Source of the DNA: KK5 sp034043675
GTDB taxonomy: Bacteria; Pseudomonadota; Gammaproteobacteria; Burkholderiales; Burkholderiaceae_C
Assembly: GCF_034043675.1 (NCBI RefSeq)
Contig: NZ_JAXCLA010000010.1
Coordinates: 260,395-324,394, forward strand
Reading direction: 5' to 3'
DNA: 64,000 nt
The position numbers and the translations under genes were made by a program. The notes beneath the pieces are model-generated. The model saw only the letters and a program-made list of their open reading frames with translations, did no database searches and had not been told where the DNA came from. Below, piece after piece: positions 17,863 to 25,521 of this stretch; the first letter of the stretch is position 1; every line of letters starts with the position of its first letter.

Positions 17863-18225
17863 ATGCACTCAATTCTTGCCGTGGACGATTCGGCCTCGAT
17901 GCGCCAGATGGTCTCCTTCACCCTGAAGAACGCAGGATTCAACGTCGTGGAAGCGGTGGATGGGCAGGACGCCTGGGAAAAATCGTCGAGCCGGGATTTC
18001 GACCTGGTGCTGACGGACCAGAACATGCCGCGCATGGACGGCATCAGCCTAACCAAGAAACTGCGCGACAACCCGAAATTCAAGACCACGCCGATCCTGA
18101 TCCTGACCACCGAGTCCAGCGACCAGATGAAGCAGGCCGGCCGCGCCGCCGGCGCCACCGGCTGGCTGGTCAAGCCCTTCGACCCGGCCAAGCTGATCGA
18201 AGTGATCGGAAAAGTAATCCGCTGA
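17863..18225 (+). CDS. cheY: CheY-type single-domain response regulator
   Basis: 120-residue stand-alone receiver domain. The acidic pocket is at residues 8-9 (AVDDSASMRQM), the phospho-acceptor Asp52 is in LVLTDQNMP, the switch Thr is in ILTTES, and the conserved Lys is in LVKPFDPAKL. With no output domain it should bind the flagellar switch or another target when phosphorylated by CheA encoded next door. It lies 63 bp after the CheZ-like gene and 53 bp before cheA. Confidence 0.92.
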   Translation: MHSILAVDDSASMRQMVSFTLKNAGFNVVEAVDGQDAWEKSSSRDFDLVLTDQNMPRMDGISLTKKLRDNPKFKTTPILILTTESSDQMKQAGRAAGATGWLVKPFDPAKLIEVIGKVIR

Positions 18226-18278
18226 GCTGGCCAGTTGTTTGAACGTGACGTTGCGCCGCAAGGCGGGAGATTGAAAGC

Positions 18279-20414
18279 ATGGGTGAAATGACCTCCGAAG
18301 GCGCGAGCCTGAGCGCGGGCATCGATCTGAGCCAGTTCTACCAGGTCTTCTTCGAGGAAGCCGGTGAGAACCTGGACAGCATGGAGCAGCTGCTGCTGAA
18401 CCTGAACGTCGAGACGGCGGACGACGAGGAGCTGAACGCCATCTTCCGCTGCGCGCACTCGATCAAGGGCGGCGCGGCGACGTTCGGCTTCGGCGACGTG
18501 GCCGAGCTGACCCACATCATGGAGACGCTGCTGGACAAGCTGCGCCGCCACGAGCTGCAGCCCACCTCCGCGATGGTGGACGTGCTCCTGCAGTCGGGCG
18601 ATGCGCTGCGCTCGCTGCTGGCGCGCCACCAGGGCTCGTCCGGCGAGGTGGTCGACGCCACCGACCTGATCGCCACAATCGGCGCCTTCGTCAACGGCCA
18701 GGAAGCCCCCAAGCCCGCGCCCAAGGTGGCCGTCGCCGCCCCGCCGCCGCCCGCCCCTGCGGCCGCCGCGCCCAAGTCGAGCAATCCGGCCGCCCGCCTG
18801 CTGGAGCTGCAGGTCGGCCCGCTGGCGGACCTGAGCCTGGCGGACAACCTGGTCGAGCTGTTCAAGGAGATCACCGATCTCGGCACGATCGAACCGCTGG
18901 ACGCCGGCTCGGCCGCCGACGGCTTCCGCCGCTTCAAGGTGCTGACCAGCAGCACCGACAACGACCTGCTGGACCTGTTCACCTTCCACGTCGCTCGCGA
19001 ACAGGTCAAGCTGCTGCCCTACGGACCCGGCTTCGGCTTCCACGAGGGCGCGCCCGGTGCGCCGGAGCCCGAACCCGTGTCCGACGACCCGGGCTACGGC
19101 TTCTTCGACAACGCCCCCGGCGTGCCGGAGAACACCGCCGGCAGCAACGTCATTGCCGCCCCGGCCGAGGCCACGGCCACGCCGGTCGCCACGACCAGCG
19201 CCAAGCCGGTCGCCCGCACCGATGCCGCCTCCAAGCCCGCCGCAGCGATGGACCAGTCCACGCTGCGCGTCTCCATCGAGAAGGTCGACCAGCTGATCAA
19301 CCTGGTCGGCGAGCTCGTCATCACGCAGGCGATGCTGGCGCAGAACAGCCGCGACCTCGACCCCGCCATCTACCAGCAGCTCAGTTCGGGCCTGGCCGAC
19401 CTGGAGCGCAACACGCGCGACCTGCAGGAATCGGTGATGTCGATCCGGATGATTCCGATGTCGATCGTCTTCAACCGCTTCCCGCGCATGCTGCGCGACC
19501 TCGCCGCCAAGCTGGGCAAGAAGGTGGAGCTGGTGACGCAGGGCGAGGCGACCGAGCTGGACAAGAGCCTGGTCGAGAAGATCACCGACCCGCTGACCCA
19601 CCTGGTGCGCAACAGCTGCGACCACGGCATCGAGACCGGCGCCGAGCGCGTCGCCAAGGGCAAGCCCGAGCACGGCACGATCACGCTGGTCGCCTCCCAC
19701 CAGGGCGGCTCCATCGTCATCGAGGTGCGCGACGACGGCCGCGGCCTGAACCGCGACAAGCTGATCAAGAAGGCCCGCGAGAAAGGCATCGACGCGCCCG
19801 ACTCGATGACCGACGTCGAGGCCTGGAACCTGATCTTCGCGCCCGGCTTCTCCACCGCCGACCAGGTCACGGACGTGTCCGGCCGCGGCGTGGGCATGGA
19901 CGTGGTCAAGAAGAACATCACCTCGCTGGGCGGCACCGTCGAGATCGACTCGGCCGAAGGCTACGGCATGAAGGTCTCGGTACGCCTGCCGCTGACCCTG
20001 GCCATCATGGACGGCATGAGCGTGGGCGTCGGCGAGGAGTGCTACATCCTCCCGCTGTCCTCGGTCGTGGAATCGTTCCAGGTGCAGAAGGACACGGTCA
20101 AGACGGTCGCCGGCTCGGGCCGCGTCGTCGAGGTGCGCGACGAGTACATGCCGGTGATCTCGCTGGAGGACATCTTCCACGTGCCGCGCTTCGATTTCGA
20201 GAAGAGCAGCAACATCATGGTCGTCATCGAGGCCGAGGGCGGCCGCGTGGCGCTGCTGGTGGACGAACTGCTCGGCCAGCAGCAGGTCGTCGTCAAGAAC
20301 CTGGAAGCCAATTACCGCAAGGTCAACGACGTGTCCGGCGCCACCATCATGGGCGATGGCCGCGTGGCACTGATCCTGGACGTCGGCAGCCTGGTGCGCC
20401 GCTCGCGCCACTGA
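18279..20414 (+). CDS. cheA: CheA, chemotaxis histidine kinase
   Basis: 711 residues in the standard order. The HPt (P1) domain has phospho-acceptor His60 in FRCAHSIKGGAATFGFGDVA. Ala/Pro-rich linkers and a P2-like region (~165-245) follow. The P3 dimerisation helices lie near DQSTLRVSIEKVDQLINLVG. The ATPase domain has LVRNSCDHGIETG (N box), IEVRDDGRGLN (G1) and VSGRGVGMDVV (G2). A C-terminal CheW-like domain spans ~580-711. The linker holds two similar Gly/Pro motifs, PGFGFHEGAPGAPE and PGYGFFDNAPGVPE, a small internal duplication. It phosphorylates the neighbouring CheY. Confidence 0.95.
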   Translation: MGEMTSEGASLSAGIDLSQFYQVFFEEAGENLDSMEQLLLNLNVETADDEELNAIFRCAHSIKGGAATFGFGDVAELTHIMETLLDKLRRHELQPTSAMVDVLLQSGDALRSLLARHQGSSGEVVDATDLIATIGAFVNGQEAPKPAPKVAVAAPPPPAPAAAAPKSSNPAARLLELQVGPLADLSLADNLVELFKEITDLGTIEPLDAGSAADGFRRFKVLTSSTDNDLLDLFTFHVAREQVKLLPYGPGFGFHEGAPGAPEPEPVSDDPGYGFFDNAPGVPENTAGSNVIAAPAEATATPVATTSAKPVARTDAASKPAAAMDQSTLRVSIEKVDQLINLVGELVITQAMLAQNSRDLDPAIYQQLSSGLADLERNTRDLQESVMSIRMIPMSIVFNRFPRMLRDLAAKLGKKVELVTQGEATELDKSLVEKITDPLTHLVRNSCDHGIETGAERVAKGKPEHGTITLVASHQGGSIVIEVRDDGRGLNRDKLIKKAREKGIDAPDSMTDVEAWNLIFAPGFSTADQVTDVSGRGVGMDVVKKNITSLGGTVEIDSAEGYGMKVSVRLPLTLAIMDGMSVGVGEECYILPLSSVVESFQVQKDTVKTVAGSGRVVEVRDEYMPVISLEDIFHVPRFDFEKSSNIMVVIEAEGGRVALLVDELLGQQQVVVKNLEANYRKVNDVSGATIMGDGRVALILDVGSLVRRSRH

Positions 20415-20457
20415 ACTCACTTTTCCCTGTCCCGCTAACCCAAGGAAAACATCCACC

Positions 20458-21000
20458 ATGGAATCCACCCAAGTGCCAGCCGTCCGTCCCGCGGGTCAGT
20501 TGCAGGTCCAGGGCCAGGGCAATGCCGTCGCGGCCACCGGCCCGGCCGGCGGCGAGTACCTGACCTTCCGCCTCGGTGCCGAGGAATACGGCATCGACAT
20601 CCTGAAGGTCCAGGAGATCCGCTCCTACGAACCGCCCACGCGCATCGCCAATGCGCCCGAGTTCATCAAGGGCGTGGTCAACCTGCGCGGCGTGATCGTG
20701 CCCATCGTCGACCTGCGCGTGAAGCTCGGCTGCCCGACGATCGAGTACAACAGCTTCACCGTCGTCATCGTGTTGAATGTGCGCAACCGCGTCGTCGGCG
20801 CGGTGGTCGATTCGGTCTCCGACGTGCTGGAACTGAACCGCGACTCCATCCGCCCTGCCCCCGAGCTCAGCTCGGCCACGGTAGACACCAGCTTCATCAC
20901 CGGCATCGGCGCCGTCAGCGACCGGATGCTGATCCTGATGGACATCGAGGGGCTGATGAGCAGCGCCGACATGGGCTTGATGGACACCATCGCAGCTTGA
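20458..21000 (+). CDS. cheW: CheW, receptor-kinase coupling protein
   Basis: 180 residues. A 33-residue Gln/Ala/Gly-rich N-terminal extension precedes a typical CheW domain starting EYLTFRLGAEEYGIDILKVQ and including VVNLRGVIVPIVDLRVKLG. It links chemoreceptors to CheA at the inner-membrane array. It is followed by a strong terminator, so it ends the cheZ-like/cheY/cheA/cheW transcript. Confidence 0.95.
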   Translation: MESTQVPAVRPAGQLQVQGQGNAVAATGPAGGEYLTFRLGAEEYGIDILKVQEIRSYEPPTRIANAPEFIKGVVNLRGVIVPIVDLRVKLGCPTIEYNSFTVVIVLNVRNRVVGAVVDSVSDVLELNRDSIRPAPELSSATVDTSFITGIGAVSDRMLILMDIEGLMSSADMGLMDTIAA

Positions 21001-21029
21001 GCGACAAAAAGACGCCACACACTCATCAC

Positions 21030-21068
21030 AAGAGCTCACCGGCGCAATACGCTCCGGTGAGCTCTTTT
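21030..21068 (+). terminator. Rho-independent terminator after cheW
   Basis: A perfect 12-bp stem (AGAGCTCACCGG with CCGGTGAGCTCT), an 11-nt loop and a following T run (TTTT). It lies between cheW and the chemoreceptor gene. It should end the che transcript and uncouple or attenuate receptor expression. Confidence 0.88.
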
Positions 21069-21088
21069 CACTTTTGAAGGGTCACGCC

Positions 21089-23236
21089 ATGCGCACCGAA
21101 TCGATCGCCCGCCGCGTCTCGCTGACCGGCGTCATCGCCCTGGCACTCGTGCTCTTCGTCGTCACCGGCATCGTCAGCCTGATGCTGACCCGCAGCGCCG
21201 ACCAGCGCGTGCGCACCTGGGTGGAAGACAAGTCGCAGTCCATGGTCGACGCCATGCATGCGATGGACGACACCTCGCGGGTGCTCGTCGAACGCAATTT
21301 CGGCTCCTTCCGCCAGGAGTTCGGCCCGGTCTTCACGCTCGATGAAGCCACCGGCGACCTGCGCGACTGGGGCCCCAAGCTCAACGGCAACTTCACGCAG
21401 GTTGACAAGTTCGCCGCCGTGACCGGCGGCGTCGCCACGGTGTTCGCCGCCAAGGACGGCGACTTCGAGCGCATCACCACCTCGCTGAAGAACGCCAAGG
21501 GCGAGCGGGTGCTCGGAACCAAGCTGGGCACCAGCCACCCGGCCTTCGCCACCGTCTCCGCCGGCAAGCCCTACGCCGGGCGCGCCGTGCTGTTCGGCCG
21601 GCCCTACATGACCTACTACGAGCCGATCAAGAACGACGCCGGCAAGCAGATCGGCCTGCTGTTCGTCGGCTTCGACCTCGACGCCTTCGACAAGGCGATG
21701 GACAAGATGGCCGCCGACGCGAAGTTCTTCGAAACCGGCGGCACCTACGTCATCGGCGCCGCCAAGGACCCGGAGAAGGCCTTCTTCTCGGCCCACCCGA
21801 CGCTCAAGGGCAAGCTGTTGAAGGAGGCCGCGCCAGACCTGCTGAAGGCGCTGGCTGCCGCTGATGATCGGGGTTATGTGGCCGCTGTGCCCGACGTGCT
21901 GGGCGGCGGCAGGAATGACGATTTCGCGATCGTGCGCAAGAACGACGAGACCGGCTACTGGGTCGTCGCGCAGGTCTCCAAGGGCGAGGCGATGGCCTCG
22001 CACTGGGCGACGATGCTGCCCTTCTGGGGCATGCTGGCGCTGACGACGGTAGGCCTGGGCCTGGGCCTCGGCTGGATGATGCGGCGCTGGGTCGCCGCGC
22101 CGCTGGGCGAGCTGACCCGGGCGATCGGCTCGATCTCCGATGGCGACCTGACCCGCGCGGTGGAAAGCCCGCGCCGCGACGAGATCGGCACCTTGATCAA
22201 CCAGACCGAGGCGATGCGCCGGCGCCTGGCCGACACCATCGGCACCGTGCGGCACTCGGTCGACTCGATCGGCACCGCCAGCAGCGAGATCGCCACCGGC
22301 AACCAGGACCTCAGCCAGCGCACCGAACAGACCGCGCAGAACCTGCAGCGCACCGCCTCGGCGATGACGCAGCTCACCGGCACGGTGCGCCAGACGGCCG
22401 ACTCGGCACACACGGCGAACCAGCTGGTCAGCACCGCGTCCAGCGCCGCCGCGCGCGGCGGCGAGGTGGTGGGCCAGGTCGTCAGCACGATGGACGAGAT
22501 CAACGCCAGCTCGCGCCGCATCAACGACATCATCGGCACCATCGACGGCATCGCCTTCCAGACCAACATCCTGGCGCTGAACGCGGCGGTGGAGGCCGCG
22601 CGAGCCGGCGAGCAGGGCCGCGGCTTCGCCGTCGTCGCGGGTGAGGTGCGCAGCCTCGCCGGCCGCTCGGCCGAGGCGGCGCGCGAGATCAAGTCGCTGA
22701 TCGGCGCCAGCGTGGAGCGCGTGGAAGCCGGCTCGCGCCTGGTGCAGGAGGCCGGCAGCTCGATGAGCGACATCGTCACCAGCGTGCAGCGCGTGCAGGA
22801 CATCATTGGCGAGATCAGCAGCGCCGCCAGCGAGCAGAGCGATGGCATCGGGCAGGTCAACCAGTCGGTCGGCAAGCTGGACCAGATGACGCAGCAGAAC
22901 GCGGCACTGGTCGAAGAGTCCGCCGCCGCGGCCGAGAGCCTGAAGGACCAGGCGCACCGGCTGGTGCAGGCCGTGGCCGTGTTCCGGGTGCAGGCGCAAG
23001 CCGGTGCCGCAGCGGCGGCGCCCGTCCTGCCCATCCCACACACCGCCGCGGCGCCGAAGGCACCGGCCGCCGCAGCGCCGTCACCGAAGCCGAAGACCGC
23101 CGCGCCGGCCGTCAAGCGCCCCGCGGCTCCGCCTCCGCCGACGAAGGCGCCCAGCCGGCCCGCCCCTGCCGTCCGCTCGGCGCCGCCGGCCCCCACCCAG
23201 CCCGCGGCGGCTGAAGGCGACTGGGAGACCTTCTAG
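21089..23236 (+). CDS. Methyl-accepting chemotaxis protein with Cache sensor and C-terminal DWETF
   Basis: 715 residues. TM1 is residues ~10-32 (VIALALVLFVVTGIVSLML). A periplasmic Cache-type sensor runs to ~310, followed by TM2 (MLALTTVGLGLGLGWMM), a HAMP domain, and a signalling hairpin with tip IAFQTNILALNAAVEAARAG. An Ala/Pro-rich linker of ~75 residues leads to the final DWETF, which matches the NWETF-type CheR/CheB tethering pentapeptide of high-abundance receptors. The start is the ATG ending at 21091; the open frame begins at an upstream TTG. Ligand unknown. Confidence 0.93.
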   Translation: MRTESIARRVSLTGVIALALVLFVVTGIVSLMLTRSADQRVRTWVEDKSQSMVDAMHAMDDTSRVLVERNFGSFRQEFGPVFTLDEATGDLRDWGPKLNGNFTQVDKFAAVTGGVATVFAAKDGDFERITTSLKNAKGERVLGTKLGTSHPAFATVSAGKPYAGRAVLFGRPYMTYYEPIKNDAGKQIGLLFVGFDLDAFDKAMDKMAADAKFFETGGTYVIGAAKDPEKAFFSAHPTLKGKLLKEAAPDLLKALAAADDRGYVAAVPDVLGGGRNDDFAIVRKNDETGYWVVAQVSKGEAMASHWATMLPFWGMLALTTVGLGLGLGWMMRRWVAAPLGELTRAIGSISDGDLTRAVESPRRDEIGTLINQTEAMRRRLADTIGTVRHSVDSIGTASSEIATGNQDLSQRTEQTAQNLQRTASAMTQLTGTVRQTADSAHTANQLVSTASSAAARGGEVVGQVVSTMDEINASSRRINDIIGTIDGIAFQTNILALNAAVEAARAGEQGRGFAVVAGEVRSLAGRSAEAAREIKSLIGASVERVEAGSRLVQEAGSSMSDIVTSVQRVQDIIGEISSAASEQSDGIGQVNQSVGKLDQMTQQNAALVEESAAAAESLKDQAHRLVQAVAVFRVQAQAGAAAAAPVLPIPHTAAAPKAPAAAAPSPKPKTAAPAVKRPAAPPPPTKAPSRPAPAVRSAPPAPTQPAAAEGDWETF

Positions 23237-23239
23237 GCC

Positions 23240-24625
23240 TCAGACCCAGAGCCGCGCAAAGCTCGCCACCGCCGCCAGCCCGGCGGAAATCGCGCCGAGC
23301 CACAGCGCCGCGGTCGATCCCGCGATGCCGGCCAGGTGGAAGCACAGCGCCACCAGCGCGGCGCCGCTGGTCTGGCCGAGCAGGCGCGCGACGCCGACGA
23401 CGCCGCTGGCACCGCCGCTGCGCTCGGGCGGCGCGCTGGACATCAGCGCCTTCAGGTTCGGCGCCTGAAAGAAGCCGAAGCCGGCGCCGCACAGCGCCAT
23501 CCGCCACACGATGTCGACGACCGACGGCTGGGCCGGCAGCAGCGCCAGCGCGACCATGCCTGCGCTCAGCAGCGCCAGGCCCAGGCCGCCGAGCAGGCCG
23601 GGCGGATGGCGGTCGGACAGGCGCCCGGCCACCGGCGCCGCAATGGCCACGACGACCGGCCAGGCCGTCATCAGGAAGCCGGTGTGCACGGCATCGCGGT
23701 GCAGCACCTGCTCGAAGTAGAAAGGCAGCGAGACGAAGGCCAGGCCTTGGGTCGCAAAAGCCGTCACCGCCGTCACGGCGGACAGCGCGAACATCGGCCG
23801 GCGCAGCAGGTCCACCGGCAGCATCGGCGCCGGATGCCCGCGCTGGCGCCACAGCAGCGCCGCGCCGGCCACCAGCGCCAGCACGGCCGCAGGCAAGACC
23901 TGGCCCCAGCCGGCCAGCTGCGCAACCGAGCCCAGCGCGAAGATCAGCGCCGCGAAGCTGACCGCGGTGAGTCCCGCCGTCACCAGATCGAAACGATGCG
24001 GGCGCGGCACGCTGCGCGGGATCGCCGGCCAGGCGAACACGATCGCCAGCAGGCCCAGCGGCACGTTGATGCCGAACAGCCAGGGCCAGTCGGCCACGGC
24101 CAGCAGCAGCGAGGCCACCGTCGGCCCGACCGCGAACGCGACGCCGACGACCAGCGCGTTCATGCCCACGCCACGCCCCAGCCGCTCGGCCGGATAGATC
24201 AGCCGGATCAGCGCGATGTTGACGCTCATCATCGCCCCCGCGCCGATGCCCTGCAGCGCACGCGCCGCCGCCAGCAGCGGCACGTTGCCGGCCAGCGTGC
24301 AGACCAGCGAGGCCACGGTGAACAGCGCGATGCCGCCGAGGAAGACGCGCCGCGGGCCGACCACGTCGCCCAGCGCCGCGAAGGGCAGCATCGTCGCCAC
24401 GACCGCCAGCTGGTAGGCGTTGATGATCCAGATGGCGGCGGCCGCCGGGGATTGCAGGTCCGCCGCGATCGTCGGCAGCGCGGTGTTGGCGATCGCCGTG
24501 TCCAGCGTGGCCAGCACCACGCCCATCAGCACGGCAATCAGCGCACTGCGCTCGCGGGGATTGAGGCCGGGCGCGGACGGCAGGTGGCGCTCGGCCTGCC
24601 GTTGCTGCGTGTCGTCGTGTCGCAT
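23240..24625 (-). CDS. MFS drug exporter, DHA2 family (EmrB/QacA-like)
   Basis: 461 residues with about 14 hydrophobic spans, typical of DHA2. Motif D1 is ATLDTAIANTALPTIAADL near the first helix, and motif A-like LGDVVGPRRVFLGGI follows helix 2. The frame is open upstream, but the ATG ending at 24625 gives a normal short cytoplasmic N-terminus. It is convergent with the chemoreceptor gene, stop-to-stop within 3 bp. Probably a proton-driven exporter of hydrophobic or toxic compounds; substrate unknown. Confidence 0.88.
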   Translation of the reverse strand: MRHDDTQQRQAERHLPSAPGLNPRERSALIAVLMGVVLATLDTAIANTALPTIAADLQSPAAAAIWIINAYQLAVVATMLPFAALGDVVGPRRVFLGGIALFTVASLVCTLAGNVPLLAAARALQGIGAGAMMSVNIALIRLIYPAERLGRGVGMNALVVGVAFAVGPTVASLLLAVADWPWLFGINVPLGLLAIVFAWPAIPRSVPRPHRFDLVTAGLTAVSFAALIFALGSVAQLAGWGQVLPAAVLALVAGAALLWRQRGHPAPMLPVDLLRRPMFALSAVTAVTAFATQGLAFVSLPFYFEQVLHRDAVHTGFLMTAWPVVVAIAAPVAGRLSDRHPPGLLGGLGLALLSAGMVALALLPAQPSVVDIVWRMALCGAGFGFFQAPNLKALMSSAPPERSGGASGVVGVARLLGQTSGAALVALCFHLAGIAGSTAALWLGAISAGLAAVASFARLWV

Positions 24626-24951
24626 GAGCGGGAACAAAAGGCCGCCATCTTGCCCGCGCGTGCGCGGGTACGGAGGACGGGCCTTCGAACGGCCTTCCAT
24701 CGCCGGGGGCTATTGGGCTCCATGCGCCCAATCGACAAATATCAGTCGAGTTACTTCCTGACTGGAACCAGACCAACTACGTGTCTGTTTGTTTCTGAAT
24801 GATCAAGCGTTCGCTCGACGCCCACTTGATTCGTGATGTATCTCACGGTCACGGCGTTGACATGGGCCAAACCTAGCCTCCGGTCCGGTCGGGTGCCAAG
24901 GCATCCGGCCCCCACAAAAACCTTGATTCGAACACCCAGAAAGGTCGTTCC
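24626..24951. other. 326-bp intergenic region upstream of the PEP-CTERM gene
   Basis: No convincing gene is visible here. The stretch 24720-24850 is AT-richer than its surroundings. A TTGACA at 24857-24862 could be a -35 element for the PEP-CTERM gene, but no good -10 follows at 16-18 bp. A short GA-rich ribosome site (AGAAAGG) precedes the ATG at 24952. Confidence 0.4.
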
Positions 24952-25500
24952 ATGTATTTCCTCAAAGCCGCGCTGTTGGGCAGCACCTTCGCCGTTCTCG
25001 TCGGCAGCGCCCACGCCACCACCTTCAACTTCAGCTACAGCTTCGACCCGGCCAACACCGGCAACGGCGAAGCCGTCACGATCACCGGTTCCTTCGACGG
25101 CGTCGAAGTCGGCGACGTGATCTCCAGCATCACGAACGCCAGCCTGTTCGTGAACGGCACGGCCTTCAGCGGCCCGCTGACGATCGGCGGATTCAACTCG
25201 TCGACCGGCGAAGTCTCCAGCAACGCGGTGATCTCCGCCGACCTGGGCAAGTCGAACTTCATCTTCACCGACAGCACCAGCTCGCCGAACAACCTGTTCT
25301 GGGTTGCCGACGGCTCGGCCTTCGCCGTGAAGTACGACCTGCTCGACGCCAACAACAACGGCACGATCGGCTTCGAAGACGCCACGAACGCGCACTGGAC
25401 CCTGAGCGCCGCCGCCGTTCCCGAACCCGCCACCTACCTGCTGATGGCCGGCGGTCTCGCCGCCATCGGTTTCGTCTCGCGCCGTCGCCGCCAGGCCTGA
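24952..25500 (+). CDS. PEP-CTERM sorting-domain protein
   Basis: 182 residues: a signal peptide (cleavage near SAHA), a β-rich low-complexity secreted body with a calcium-loop-like DANNNGTIGFED, and the C-terminal sorting signal VPEPATYLLMAGGLAAIGF followed by basic RRRRQA. Such proteins are cleaved by EpsH-type exosortase and usually end up in exopolysaccharide or biofilm matrix. It sits 21 bp upstream of a secreted phosphoesterase, with which it is probably co-transcribed. Confidence 0.92.
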   Translation: MYFLKAALLGSTFAVLVGSAHATTFNFSYSFDPANTGNGEAVTITGSFDGVEVGDVISSITNASLFVNGTAFSGPLTIGGFNSSTGEVSSNAVISADLGKSNFIFTDSTSSPNNLFWVADGSAFAVKYDLLDANNNGTIGFEDATNAHWTLSAAAVPEPATYLLMAGGLAAIGFVSRRRRQA

Positions 25501-25521
25501 CCCAACCCACAGGACCCAGCC

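Noticed and set aside
17811..20468. Minus-strand open frame of 885 codons opposite cheY/cheA
   Set aside because: It is an antisense shadow of clearly identified chemotaxis genes, rich in His/Asp/Val repeats typical of reversed GC-rich coding sequence.
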